From contig NZ_JBFOKR010000008.1 in the NCBI RefSeq assembly GCF_047246645.1, forward strand, positions 1 to 64,000: a stretch of DNA of 64,000 nucleotides. Reading direction: 5' to 3'. Source of the DNA: Ferdinandcohnia sp047246645 (GTDB lineage: Bacteria > Bacillota > Bacilli > Bacillales > Bacillaceae_L). Each line of letters begins with the position of its first letter. The stretch's first letter is position 1. The notes below the pieces were generated by a model that worked only from the letters and a program-made list of their open reading frames with translations, ran no database searches and was not told the origin of the DNA. Made by a program: the position numbers and the translations under genes. Positions 1-9,395 of this stretch are shown here, in pieces.

Positions 1-42
1 CCAAGAGGGGCTTTTTTTAATACATCGCTATAAGCTTTCCGG

Positions 43-72
43 AACCATACGCCTAGCGTATGGTTTTCTTTT
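43..72 (+). terminator. hairpin with T-tract, plus direction
   Basis: AACCATACG (43-51) and CGTATGGTT (57-65) form a perfect 9-bp stem with a 5-nt loop, followed by a T-rich run on the plus strand. It would end a plus-strand transcript from left of the window, or insulate the convergent spoIID. The first 20 bases also end in a T-run and may be the tail of another terminator. Confidence 0.5.
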
Positions 73-74
73 AA

Positions 75-102
75 CAATAAAGCAGAGGCCACACGCCTCT
101 GC
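75..102 (-). terminator. spoIID intrinsic terminator
   Basis: GCAGAGGC and GCCTCTGC (82-102) form an 8-bp stem with loop CACAC, followed on the minus strand by a T-rich run. It starts just past the spoIID stop codon. Confidence 0.75.
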
Positions 103-105
103 ATT

Positions 106-1125
106 CTACTTTTTAACAGTCAGTTTATTCATAAAATCAGTAGCAGATGAGATCTGAACCCCTTGATAATAGTGGCTGACGATATCCTTATATGTTTTGC
201 CTTCCTTCGCCATACCATCTGCACCAAACTGGCTCATTCCCACACCATGCCCATATCCCTTTGTTTGAATAACAACATGATTCCCTTTACGTTCCCATGT
301 AAAATCGGTTGAACGGAGTCCAAGAGCAGTTCGAATCTCTCTCCCTGTAAACGTCTTTCCACCAACTTCAACACTTGCAACACGATTTGTGCTAGTTCTC
401 GCTGTTACCTTACCAACTTCATTACTATCTCCAAGCTCAATACCTAATCTCTTTTCAAACTCTGAAATTGTCATCTCTGTTTGACTATGAAATTTTTCTG
501 TATTTACATCCCACGGACTTTCAACGCTTTTTAAATATGGTAACTCTGCTTGATAATAGTCCTCCGAATTTTCCGTATAGCCATTGCTCGTTGAGAAAAA
601 TAATGCATCAATTGGCGCCCCATCATACGTTAAAATTTGTCCTTGAGTTTCTGCTACTGCCTTGGTAATCTTTTCAATTTTCCAGTCATAGTCTTCTTTA
701 TGAATTTTCTTTAATTCTTCACGATTATGATATACCTGGTGATCTGTTGTATCTGTAACAACTGCTCCCTGTGGTACTTCAGGTTTATTTTCGCTTAACA
801 TTTGCCTTACTATGTATGTTCTCGCTGCAAGCGCTTGTGCCTTAAGTGCTTCAAGTTCAAACTCTGCTGGCATCTCAGAAGCAAGAACACGAATGACGTA
901 CTCTTCTAAAGGTACATTCTCAATATTACTTGAACTTGCACGGTAAACAGCTACCTCGACTGTTGGACCTGATGCAATTTGAGGTGTTTCAGGATTGGAC
1001 TGGTGCTCTTCCGCTAGTTTACCGGCTTCCTTATCAGAGAAAGGAAGGACTAGCATGGTTGGGATCACTATTGTCATGACGAAAAGAACTGAAACTAGTA
1101 CAATGATTGGTTTTATTGGTTTCAT
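106..1125 (-). CDS. spoIID: stage II sporulation protein D, peptidoglycan lytic transglycosylase
   Basis: SpoIID is the mother-cell membrane enzyme that cleaves glycan strands during engulfment, acting with SpoIIM and SpoIIP. The 339-residue product has one N-terminal membrane anchor (about residues 7-27). The family motif SEMPAEF follows, with the likely catalytic Glu at about residue 84, then ALKAQALAARTY and, near the C terminus, GYGHGVGMSQFGA. Length is normal. The ATG has GGAGG about 10 nt upstream. It lies downstream of murAA, as in Bacillus, but is separated from it by a terminator and has its own sigma-E-like promoter. Confidence 0.96.
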   Translation of the reverse strand: MKPIKPIIVLVSVLFVMTIVIPTMLVLPFSDKEAGKLAEEHQSNPETPQIASGPTVEVAVYRASSSNIENVPLEEYVIRVLASEMPAEFELEALKAQALAARTYIVRQMLSENKPEVPQGAVVTDTTDHQVYHNREELKKIHKEDYDWKIEKITKAVAETQGQILTYDGAPIDALFFSTSNGYTENSEDYYQAELPYLKSVESPWDVNTEKFHSQTEMTISEFEKRLGIELGDSNEVGKVTARTSTNRVASVEVGGKTFTGREIRTALGLRSTDFTWERKGNHVVIQTKGYGHGVGMSQFGADGMAKEGKTYKDIVSHYYQGVQISSATDFMNKLTVKK

Positions 1126-1185
1126 GTATGTCGAGCCTCCATAATTAAATTAATGCACATTCCCCGAACATGCACCTATATATCA

Positions 1186-1214
1186 ATACTATGGTGGTGG
1201 ACAAGCATTTATGA
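1186..1214 (-). promoter_or_regulatory. candidate sigma-E promoter of spoIID
   Basis: On the minus strand TCATAAA (rc of 1208-1214) is followed after 14 nt by CATAGTAT (rc of 1186-1193). This resembles the mother-cell sigma-E consensus (-35 like KMATATT, -10 like CATACANT). spoIID is a classical sigma-E gene. The match is imperfect. Confidence 0.5.
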
Positions 1215-1422
1215 CACCAAAATGAACAATAAAAAATATGGGGGTGAGATTAACCTTGCTTACCTCATTCACAATATTCCCTTACTTAAGAGTACGATTT
1301 TCCTCTCAGTTATCAAGATTTACCTTTTACTTTTTCCGATGTACTGCCCAAGCACTCACCACAGCAAACTTTCAAACCAAAAACAAATCACCAAATATAC
1401 CCAATGCATAAAAACTAAAAAT

Positions 1423-1459
1423 GCTAGAGATATTACCATTTGTGGGTAATGTCTCTAGC
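1423..1459 (-). terminator. murAA terminator, bidirectional in form
   Basis: GCTAGAGATATTACC (1423-1437) pairs with GGTAATGTCTCTAGC (1445-1459) with one non-Watson-Crick pair. T-rich runs follow on both strands. It lies 13 bp downstream of the murAA stop. Confidence 0.8.
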
Positions 1460-1472
1460 TTTTTGTGGTTAG

Positions 1473-2771
1473 TCAAAAGTTTACGTTTGCCTCTTCAACT
1501 AGGCTTTCAGTTACTTCATTGATTCGTTCAATGTCTGCGCCTAGTGCAGAGAGTTTTTGATGGAAGTCCACATAACCACGATCTAAGTGCTTTAGCTCAG
1601 TTACGCGAGTATAGCCATCAGCAACTAATCCAGAAAGAATTAAGGCAGCTGCTGCACGTAAGTCTGTTGCTGCAACTTCAGCACCTTGAAGCTGTGACTC
1701 TCCATTTATGATAACGGAACGGCCTTCTATTTTGATATCACCATTCATGCGGCGGAATTCTTCCACGTGCATGAAACGATTTTCAAATACAGTTTCAGTA
1801 ATCATGCTAGTGCCTTGCGCACGTAGTAATAATGCCATCATTTGCGATTGCATGTCGGTTGGGAAGCCTGGATGTGGCATTGTTTTAATATCCACTGCCT
1901 TTAGCTTCTCTGGTCCAATAACACGTAGACCATCTTTTTCTTCAATAATTGTAACACCCATCTCTTCCATTTTTGCAACTAGTGAGCTTAGATGTTCTGG
2001 AACTGCTCCTTGAACAAGGACATTTCCTCCGGTAATAGCTGCTGCTACCATAAATGTACCTGCTTCAATACGGTCAGGAATGATATTATGAATAGCACCA
2101 TGTAATTCATCGACACCTTCAATACGGATTGTACCAGTTCCTGCTCCGCGAACTTTTGCTCCCATAGCATTTAGGAAGTTAGCCAAATCGACAATTTCAG
2201 GTTCTTTCGCACAATTTTCAATTGTAGTAGTCCCTTCAGCAAGTGTTGCAGCCATCATGATGTTTTCAGTAGCTCCTACACTTGGGAAATCCATATATAC
2301 TTTAGCTCCACGAAGTCTTCCTTTGACTTCTGCATCAATATATCCATTTCCAACCTTTACAACTGCACCCATTGCCTCAAAGCCTTTAAGATGTTGATCA
2401 ATTGGTCTTGACCCAATTGCACAGCCGCCAGGTAGAGCCACTCTAGCATGGCCATTACGTGCAAGCAATGATCCCATGACTAAAACGGATGCGCGCATTT
2501 TACGAACATACTCAAAAGGTGCTTCTGTTTTTAGCTCTCTTGATGCATCTACAACGATTTGATTGTTTTCGAAAGTTACATCTGCGTTTAAGTAACGCAA
2601 CACCTCATTAATCGTATACACATCTGAGAGCGTGGGTACTTCGTTTATAATACTTTTTCCATTACTAGCTAACAAGGATGCAGCGATTACTGGCAAAACG
2701 GCATTTTTTGCGCCTTCTACTTTGACAGTGCCGTTAAGCTTACGACCGCCACGGACGATGATTTTTTCCAA
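1473..2771 (-). CDS. murAA: UDP-N-acetylglucosamine 1-carboxyvinyltransferase MurAA
   Basis: Transfers enolpyruvate from PEP to UDP-GlcNAc, the first committed step of peptidoglycan synthesis in the cytoplasm; the target of fosfomycin. The 432 residues show the EPSP-synthase-like fold: substrate residues Lys22-Asn23 in GAKNA, and the catalytic loop PGGCAIGSRPIDQH with Cys117. The start is TTG at 2771, preceded by GGAGGGG. The paralogue murAB lies at 56.9 kb. Position directly upstream of spoIID identifies this copy as murAA, the major isozyme in B. subtilis. Confidence 0.96.
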   Translation of the reverse strand: MEKIIVRGGRKLNGTVKVEGAKNAVLPVIAASLLASNGKSIINEVPTLSDVYTINEVLRYLNADVTFENNQIVVDASRELKTEAPFEYVRKMRASVLVMGSLLARNGHARVALPGGCAIGSRPIDQHLKGFEAMGAVVKVGNGYIDAEVKGRLRGAKVYMDFPSVGATENIMMAATLAEGTTTIENCAKEPEIVDLANFLNAMGAKVRGAGTGTIRIEGVDELHGAIHNIIPDRIEAGTFMVAAAITGGNVLVQGAVPEHLSSLVAKMEEMGVTIIEEKDGLRVIGPEKLKAVDIKTMPHPGFPTDMQSQMMALLLRAQGTSMITETVFENRFMHVEEFRRMNGDIKIEGRSVIINGESQLQGAEVAATDLRAAAALILSGLVADGYTRVTELKHLDRGYVDFHQKLSALGADIERINEVTESLVEEANVNF

Positions 2772-3565
2772 GGTATTCCCCTCCGCGTCCCATTTTCTCT
2801 ATATTAATATTCATGCATGACAATTGGTGTTCCTACTTGCATGTCTTTATGGAACCCAATCTTACACGTTTCATTTCTGATAGTGGAAAATTTATCTTTC
2901 ACACTGCTGTAGTATATGCAAACACCCGGGCAAATGTCTCTACTCAAAAAATCGGGGTTGCAATGCAATGTAGATCTTTTTATGAACGATCGTTTTTCAC
3001 AAAATCATTTTCATCATATCATTCAACCATCTCTGTGTACAAGTGAAAATTGTGGGATTTTCTAATAACGTGTCGACATTTGTCTTTTTATATGGAAGGA
3101 TGATAATAGTACAATAACGAATAAATTCTAGTCATTCTTCACATGATACATTAAATTCGAAAGGAACTTCTTCTTTATGAGGGTTTTACGATGAGAAATT
3201 TGTCACATTACTTGCTATAGTACAAAAGTATTGTTTAGCAGTAGGTTCATCACATTAGAAAAAAGTCCTTTCTCCTTACAATATCAACCATTTCCCAATA
3301 ATTGGTCATACTTCCTAGGTTTTCTTTTCCCTTATAATTACTGCGCTAAACCAACTTCACCTGGTCTGTTCCATAAAAAACCAACGTATTTTTCTTTATC
3401 ATTGGCATACTAGGAAATGTTTTAATTCTACCTTTTCACTACTTCCTCTCCATAGTAACATTTTTGCCAAAACCACCATTCAAATACGTGGAATATAGTG
3501 GAGAAGCCTATACTATCCTTTACTTGAGCATATAGATTTCCACAATATCCACACTATCCCCAATG
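2772..3565. other. gene-poor region upstream of murAA
   Basis: About 800 bp, AT-rich, with no frame on either strand that looks like a protein. In B. subtilis this slot holds ywmB. Translating the minus strand by eye gave only stop-broken fragments, so ywmB is either absent or decayed beyond recognition. Positions 3541-3565 carry the left half of a family C repeat. Confidence 0.5.
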
Positions 3566-3572
3566 TGTTGTT

Positions 3573-3922
3573 CAGCTTCAGCGCCTAGCCAGTTTTCCTA
3601 CCTGAATTATCTTCTTCGAGTATCTTGCGCAAAAGCTTTCGGAGCAAGCATAGCTTGCACCTGCGAAGGTTACTCTCCTAGAAGTCTTCCTTAGTGCTTT
3701 TAAGCAGCTCGAGACTAGCTTCACCCTTCCTGCGGAGGCTTGAGCCTCCTTCGTCAGGGTTTCGAAGCACAGGACGTGCAAGTGCCGACGAAGACATAAG
3801 GACGTGGCGACATTAGTCGGCCAGCACTTCTCGGACTTGCACATGATGTGCTGACATCGACGTTCGCCACAGGACGTGGCGGGTTTTAGTCGATGTTCCT
3901 ATAAAAAAGCCTCAGCATTTCG
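3573..3922 (+). repeat. CAGCTTCAGC...CAGCATTTCG element with two-hairpin motif (family D carrier)
   Basis: A 350-bp element with ends CAGCTTCAGC (3573-3582) and CAGCATTTCG (3913-3922). A second element with the same ends is at 27079-27338. Its left part matches the family A repeat near 61480. Its right part has small hairpins with loop AGGAC (3767-3779, 3865-3881) and the covarying stem 3854-3861/3889-3896. The 88-codon frame inside is a repeat artefact. Confidence 0.7.
3839..3896 (+). repeat. covarying two-hairpin motif, copy 1
   Basis: Hairpin 1 is GCAC-ATGAT-GTGC (3839-3851). Hairpin 2 has outer stem ACATCGAC (3854-3861) with GTCGATGT (3889-3896), enclosing CGCCAC-AGGAC-GTGGCG (3865-3881). 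Other copies are at 10969-11025, 27132-27184 and, reversed, 27240-27297. Confidence 0.75.
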
Positions 3923-3977
3923 GTGTGTCAGGCACCACAAAAAGACATTTGTATTTCTGGAGAGGACACTCCTCGTT

Positions 3978-4211
3978 TTAAAATAGCATCGGTAGTTGTT
4001 GGGACCATAGTAGGTAGTCTAGAAAGAAGTTGCTTACGGTTGAGCCGATTGCGATGGTTAGTAGGATTAATAAGATACGCGCTTGGATCACGTGATTGGG
4101 TTTAATTAGTTTTTCATAGCGGATACCTTGTAAGGCCCACCAGGTAATGATGATAAATATTAAATGAGAGATTATGCTAATTAGTGCTTGGTATCCAAAA
4201 CCTGCAAGCAT
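3978..4211 (-). CDS. ywzB: DUF1146 family small membrane protein (YwzB-like)
   Basis: A 77-residue protein with two predicted membrane helices (about residues 8-28 and 45-68) separated by a short basic loop. It matches my memory of the YwzB/DUF1146 family, which sits next to the atp and murAA genes in bacilli; its function is unknown. The ATG at 4211 has AAGGAG about 7 nt upstream. Here it is between murAA and nuo, because nuo and an accessory block separate it from atpC. The 3' end reaches the family C repeat remnant. Confidence 0.75.
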   Translation of the reverse strand: MLAGFGYQALISIISHLIFIIITWWALQGIRYEKLIKPNHVIQARILLILLTIAIGSTVSNFFLDYLLWSQQLPMLF

Positions 4212-4400
4212 GAAAACACTCCTTTATGTATAATTTCAATAACAGTTATAAGTTAAATAACGCCGCGTTTAATTCCACACGATTTCTATTTTACAACACT
4301 CCATACATAAAATCCCTTGTTCAATTGTAAAATTTATTTCTTCTGTATTAACATCAACATCTGATAATACGTTTTAATCCTCTGTTCAACGTGCGTACAT

Positions 4401-4432
4401 AAAAAAAAGAAGAGGCATCCCCATACCTCTTC
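4401..4432 (-). terminator. nuo operon terminator
   Basis: GAAGAGG (4409-4415) and CCTCTTC (4426-4432) pair, followed on the minus strand by eight T. Placed 73 bp past the nuoN stop. Confidence 0.85.
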
Positions 4433-4504
4433 CTTGTATAACACCCCTGCAATAATGAAAACTGCAGCAGCTATAACTCTCATATAGCTGCCGCTAAAAA
4501 TATT

Positions 4505-6013
4505 TTATCTAATAAAGTCGGCAAAGTTCCCGAATTGTTGGATGAATTCAAATGCAACTCCTGGGAAAATACCGAAGCCGACTGTTCCTAATACTGCGAT
4601 AATCACTACTGCTAGTACTCCTGCTGGGAGCTTAACTTTGCTATCATCGGTAGCAGGTCTAAAGAACATTTGAGTAAGGATTCCAAAGTAATAGAAATAA
4701 GAGATTACTGTTGTTGCAATCATAACCGATGCAAGTACATAGTGTGCTGGATCTGTTATAAAAGCACCGATAAAGATTTTAAGCTTCCCAATAAATCCTG
4801 CAGTACCAGGTATTCCAGCTAATGAAAGGATGAATACTCCTAACGCAACTGCAGTTACCGGTGAACGCTTATAAAGTCCCGCGAATTGGCTAATATCCTC
4901 AGAACCTGATTTTTGCGTAATCACTTGGAGTATCGCAAAGAAACCAAGGTTCATGAACAGATATGCTACGAGGTAGAACCAGATTGCATCCATCATAAAA
5001 TAAGAGAAAGTGACAAATGCTACTAATAAGTATCCTGCATGCGCAATACTTGAATACGCCATTAAACGCTTGATATTACGCTGTCTTAGAGCAATTGTAT
5101 TACCAATAATCATCGTTACACCAGCTAGAATAGCTAAGTAATCCTGAAGGTGGAACAATAAGTATGGTGCTTCTCCATCACCTGATGGCGCCTGAACGAA
5201 CAGAGTGATTATCAGACGTAAGATAATGACAAAGCCTGCTGTCTTAGATACAACACTTAAAAATGCCGTAACTGGTGTTGGAGCCCCTTGGTAAACATCA
5301 GGTGCCCACATATGGAATGGAGCAGCTGCAATTTTAAAGGAAAGACCAACAAACATCATAAATAGTGCAATTGCCATCAAGTAAATATATTGGCTATCGG
5401 CCGGAGTACTAAGTACTAAAAAAATCTCTCTAATATTCGTTGTACCTGCTAATCCATATACATAACTTACACCGAATAAGAAGATTGCGGTTGAAATACT
5501 TCCATTAATAACGTATTTCATCGCCGATTCATTTGATAGCTTATTACGCTTTCGAAGTCCAGCCAAGACATAAGAAGAAATAGATAGTAATTCCAAACCG
5601 ACAAATAATGTTATTAAATCTGAGCTTGACGTCATAATCATGGAGCCTAACAAAGCAGTTAGGAATAAGTAGTAAAACTCTCCACGGTGCTCGAGACCGT
5701 CGTTTGGTTCATAATTCATTGCTAAAAGTAAAACCAACCCAGCTCCGACCAGTAGTACTAATTTAAACGCAATTGAAAAGGAATCGAGACGGAATGTATC
5801 AAATAAGATAGACGTTACATCATTTCCAATGAAGGAAACGGTAAAAGCAATCGCCGCAATGATTCCTGCAATTCCTACCCACGCCAGTGGCTTACGATCC
5901 TTGTCTTTTCCCATAAATAAGTCTAATAATGACAGAAGGGTTGCAACACCGAGGATGATAAACTCTGGTGCCATGACTCCCCACTCATAACTTAACAGTG
6001 TATCTATATCCAT
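4505..6013 (-). CDS. nuoN: NADH-quinone oxidoreductase subunit N
   Basis: A Mrp-antiporter-like proton-pumping membrane subunit of complex I, last gene of the operon. The 502 residues are almost wholly hydrophobic with about 14 helices. The antiporter core includes GLSFKIAAAPFHMWAPDVYQGAP (about 225-250), with the conserved Lys, and the Lys/His-bearing ALRQRNIKRLMAYSSIAHAG region. Length is normal. The start is 5 bp from the nuoM stop, so the genes are likely translationally coupled. Confidence 0.95.
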   Translation of the reverse strand: MDIDTLLSYEWGVMAPEFIILGVATLLSLLDLFMGKDKDRKPLAWVGIAGIIAAIAFTVSFIGNDVTSILFDTFRLDSFSIAFKLVLLVGAGLVLLLAMNYEPNDGLEHRGEFYYLFLTALLGSMIMTSSSDLITLFVGLELLSISSYVLAGLRKRNKLSNESAMKYVINGSISTAIFLFGVSYVYGLAGTTNIREIFLVLSTPADSQYIYLMAIALFMMFVGLSFKIAAAPFHMWAPDVYQGAPTPVTAFLSVVSKTAGFVIILRLIITLFVQAPSGDGEAPYLLFHLQDYLAILAGVTMIIGNTIALRQRNIKRLMAYSSIAHAGYLLVAFVTFSYFMMDAIWFYLVAYLFMNLGFFAILQVITQKSGSEDISQFAGLYKRSPVTAVALGVFILSLAGIPGTAGFIGKLKIFIGAFITDPAHYVLASVMIATTVISYFYYFGILTQMFFRPATDDSKVKLPAGVLAVVIIAVLGTVGFGIFPGVAFEFIQQFGNFADFIR

Positions 6014-6018
6014 CCGGC

Positions 6019-7530
6019 TTACCCTCCTAACCCAAGCATGATAGTTTCAAGTGTAATCTGCAGTGGCTGTGTAAGCACGTTAGGATAAACACCAATTAAT
6101 ACGATAAAGCCGAGTAAAACAAATACTGGTACCATTTCGATTGGACGTATATCGAATGCACCATCATACAAATTGTTTGCTTTTCCGTACGTCACATTTA
6201 GCACAGCTCGTAATAAGTACACAGCTGTCATAATTATACCGATTGCCCCGATGGCAGCAAGTACCGGCATTACTTTAAATAGACCTAAGAAGGCCATGAA
6301 TTCACTTACGAACCCAGACATTCCTGGTAGCCCAAGTGATGCCATTGCACCTACTAGTAAAAAGCCTGCAGTAAGCGGCATAACTTTTGCTAGACCACCA
6401 AGTTTTTCGATATACGATGTTCCTACACGCTCATACATAACACCAATGAGGAAGAACAATAGTGCCGAAATTAATCCGTGAGATACGACTTGGAAAACCG
6501 CACCTTGAATTCCTGCTTCATTCATTGATCCAAGTCCGATTAAGACAATCCCCATATGCGAGATACTTGAGTATGCGAGGACCATTTTTAAATCCTTTTG
6601 TACAAACGCTAAAAATGCACCGTATAGAAGATTCACCACACCTAATACGGCGATGATTGGAGCCAGTGTCGTAAATTCTTCAGGGAAAAATCCCATACCA
6701 AAACGGATAATACCGAATGCCCCAATTTTAAGTAAGATACCTGAGTGAATCATAACAATTGCAGGTGGTGCTTGTACGTGAACCCGAAGCATCCATGTAT
6801 GCAATGGAAAAATCGGAAGCTTGATTCCAAATGCAATTAGTATTGCGACTAACAATCCGTAACGTAAATCCTCTGAGAACTCACCTGGAATTGGCAGCTT
6901 ATCAGGAGGACTCGCAAATATAGATGTTAGTGCTGAAATATTGGTTGTTCCTGCTTTAGCAAAAATTATCATGATGACAATTAATAATATTGCTGAACCA
7001 ATTCCGTTATAGATTAAAAAGCTGAACGCTGCTTTTTCTTTTTCAAAGTAACCCCATTTCCCAATCAAGAAGAACATGGAGATAAGCGTCATTTCAAAGA
7101 AAACAAAGAATAAGATTAAGTTACTTGCGGTGAATACTCCAAGCATTCCTAGTTCAAGTAAAAGGAATAACATGAAATATCCTTTCCATTCCTTTTTAAT
7201 ATGAATGGAAGCAAGTGCTGCAAGTGTAGCAATCACCGTTGTTAACAGAACTAAAACTAACGACAGACCGTTTACTCCTAATTCATAGTTAACTTCCCAT
7301 GGATTGCCCTTTGGTAAAAAGCCAAACCAATAAAGGCTTTCCTTAAACGTATCAAGCTCGCCGCCACCGCGGTAAAATCCGTACACATAGAGTGCAAGAG
7401 CAAGTGATGGTAAAGTAGCTAAAAATCCAACCAGCTTTAGTGTTTTTTCTTCTGTCTTTGGCACAAAAGTAAGAACAATTATACCTAAAAGTGGGAAGAA
7501 TACTAAAAGTGAAAGTATGAATGAACTCAT
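6019..7530 (-). CDS. nuoM: NADH-quinone oxidoreductase subunit M
   Basis: The second antiporter-like proton-channel subunit of complex I, 503 residues and about 14 helices. Conserved features are an acidic residue in a transmembrane helix near residue 145 (FFEMTLI), FGIKLPIFPLHTWMLRVH and FVQKDLKMVLAYSSISHMG. The ATG overlaps the nuoL stop by 4 nt (ATGA). Confidence 0.95.
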   Translation of the reverse strand: MSSFILSLLVFFPLLGIIVLTFVPKTEEKTLKLVGFLATLPSLALALYVYGFYRGGGELDTFKESLYWFGFLPKGNPWEVNYELGVNGLSLVLVLLTTVIATLAALASIHIKKEWKGYFMLFLLLELGMLGVFTASNLILFFVFFEMTLISMFFLIGKWGYFEKEKAAFSFLIYNGIGSAILLIVIMIIFAKAGTTNISALTSIFASPPDKLPIPGEFSEDLRYGLLVAILIAFGIKLPIFPLHTWMLRVHVQAPPAIVMIHSGILLKIGAFGIIRFGMGFFPEEFTTLAPIIAVLGVVNLLYGAFLAFVQKDLKMVLAYSSISHMGIVLIGLGSMNEAGIQGAVFQVVSHGLISALLFFLIGVMYERVGTSYIEKLGGLAKVMPLTAGFLLVGAMASLGLPGMSGFVSEFMAFLGLFKVMPVLAAIGAIGIIMTAVYLLRAVLNVTYGKANNLYDGAFDIRPIEMVPVFVLLGFIVLIGVYPNVLTQPLQITLETIMLGLGG

Positions 7531-9395
7531 TTTAAGTACCCCCCTGTTAAAGCCATAACTAGTAGAAGAACTGCCAATCCAACAAACGCGATTGATGCAT
7601 ATGTTTGTGTTTGACCGTTTTGAATCTTAGCTCCAAGCTTACCAATACCTTGAGTTGCTGCAGCAACACCTTTGACAATTCCACCTACTAAGAATTCATC
7701 GATATAACGTAGGAAAATACTAAATACCTTTGTCGCATACACAATTGACATATTGTAGAACTCATCAATATAGTATTTGTTGTAAACAATGTTGTACAGA
7801 ATTGGTGCTCGTGAGCTAAGCCAGTCTCTTGATACTGATTTTTTACTATACATTAAATAAGCTAATAAAATTCCTAGTAATGACACTACTGTAGCCACAA
7901 TCATGATCCAAGCTGGACCTTCAATATGGCCATGTCCGTACGCTTCTGTACCTTCCACTAACCAGTCACCTAAAAATGTACCAAACCAAGGTGTATTCAC
8001 ATACCCAGCAACAACTGCAAGGATACCTAACACGATCATTGGAATTGTCATAACAGATGGAGACTCATGTACATTTTTTTGCTTTCCTCTTGATTCACCT
8101 GTAAATACCATGAAGAACAAGCGGAACATATAAAATGCCGTGAAAAATGCAGCAATAACTGCTAACCAGAATAAGACATAATTACCGTGTGCCCAAGTGG
8201 CAATTAAAATTTCATCTTTACTAAAGAAACCAGAGAATAACGGAACACCACTAATCGCTAATGTACCGATTAAAAATAACGGTCCAGTTACGCGAAGCTT
8301 TTTCCATAATCCGCCCATTTCTTCAATGTTCTGTGTATGAACTGCATGGATAACACTACCTGCAGCCAGGAATAGTAATGCTTTAAAGAATGCATGTGTC
8401 ATCAGATGGAACACACCCGCTACATAACCTGCAGAACCTAAAGCTAACATCATATAGCCCAACTGACTTACAGTTGAATATGCTAACACACGTTTGATAT
8501 CCTTTTGAGCTAAACCAATTGATGCTGCAAAGATAGCAGTGATTCCTCCTACAACCGCCACTGTTAACATAGCTGTTTCACTTGCTGCGAATAACGGGAA
8601 GGTTGTAGCTACCAAATATACCCCAGCCGCAACCATAGTTGCTGCGTGGATTAAAGCTGAAACAGGTGTAGGACCTTCCATCGCATCAGGTAACCATGTA
8701 TGAAGTGGAAACTGACCCGATTTACCAACTGCTCCAACAAAGATTAAGATTGCCGTTAATGTGATCATTGTTGATGAAATGGCTCCTGCTTCTACTGCAG
8801 AGAAAATTTCATCATATTCAAAGCTACCTACTTGCCAGAATAATAGGATCATCCCGATTAATAAGCCAACATCTCCAATACGCGTCATAATAAACGCCTT
8901 TTTCGCTGCAGCCTTAGCTTCTTCTTTAAAGAAGTAGAAACCAATTAATAGGAAGGAACCGACACCAACTAGCTCCCAGAAAATATACGTTTGCAGAAGG
9001 TTTGGCGAAATAACTAAGCCAAGCATCGCAAATGTGAATAGACCAAGGTACGCATAAAATACTGGAAAGCGCTCGTCATCGTGCATATATCCCTTCGAAT
9101 ACATATGTACTAAAAAGCTGACAAGCGATACTACGACTAACATAAGTGCATTTAATTGATTGACTTCAAAACCCGCTGTTAAGTGAACATCCCCAATTGA
9201 TAACCACGTGCTCTCATATTTATATGTTGGATTCCCAAAGCGATCAAAGAGAACCAACACCGAGTATACGAATGAAACAAGAGTTAACAGAATGCCTACG
9301 TAGGCACTCGACTCCTTCAATCGTTTACCGAATATAAGAAGGAACAAAAAAGAGATAAGCGGGAAAAGCGGTATGATCCATGCATTTTCCATCAT
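7527..9395 (-). CDS. nuoL: NADH-quinone oxidoreductase subunit L
   Basis: The distal antiporter-like subunit of complex I, 622 residues. Motifs are FWELVGVGSFLLIGFYF, the channel region GKSGQFPLHTWLPDAMEGPTPVSAL and the long C-terminal lateral-helix part. The start is ATG at 9395 after AAGGGGAT; the next codon is also ATG, so the true start is uncertain by one residue. It is separated from nuoK by 124 bp with no clear terminator. Confidence 0.95.
   Translation of the reverse strand: MMENAWIIPLFPLISFLFLLIFGKRLKESSAYVGILLTLVSFVYSVLVLFDRFGNPTYKYESTWLSIGDVHLTAGFEVNQLNALMLVVVSLVSFLVHMYSKGYMHDDERFPVFYAYLGLFTFAMLGLVISPNLLQTYIFWELVGVGSFLLIGFYFFKEEAKAAAKKAFIMTRIGDVGLLIGMILLFWQVGSFEYDEIFSAVEAGAISSTMITLTAILIFVGAVGKSGQFPLHTWLPDAMEGPTPVSALIHAATMVAAGVYLVATTFPLFAASETAMLTVAVVGGITAIFAASIGLAQKDIKRVLAYSTVSQLGYMMLALGSAGYVAGVFHLMTHAFFKALLFLAAGSVIHAVHTQNIEEMGGLWKKLRVTGPLFLIGTLAISGVPLFSGFFSKDEILIATWAHGNYVLFWLAVIAAFFTAFYMFRLFFMVFTGESRGKQKNVHESPSVMTIPMIVLGILAVVAGYVNTPWFGTFLGDWLVEGTEAYGHGHIEGPAWIMIVATVVSLLGILLAYLMYSKKSVSRDWLSSRAPILYNIVYNKYYIDEFYNMSIVYATKVFSIFLRYIDEFLVGGIVKGVAAATQGIGKLGAKIQNGQTQTYASIAFVGLAVLLLVMALTGGYLK

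Larger units (their letters stand above)
1126..1472. other. spoIID-murAA intergenic region
   Basis: About 350 bp hold the spoIID promoter near the left end and the murAA terminator at the right end. A 98-codon plus-strand frame (1153-1449) runs through both signals and has no family resemblance, so I do not call it a gene. Confidence 0.6.
3541..3975 (+). repeat. family C (REP-like) repeat split by a 359-bp insertion
   Basis: The left half ends CCCCAATG at 3565 and the right half starts GTGTCAGGCACC at 3925. Joining them gives exactly the uninterrupted copy at 51225-51244. The DNA between (3566-3924) is a composite of family A-like and family D sequence. This is direct evidence that the inserted DNA arrived after the REP-like unit. 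Confidence 0.75.

Noticed and set aside
1153..1449. 98-codon plus frame between spoIID and murAA
   Set aside because: Crosses the spoIID promoter and murAA terminator, has no ribosome site and no recognisable family.
3578..3844. 88-codon minus frame
   Set aside because: Lies wholly in a family A/D repeat; composition is that of the repeat.
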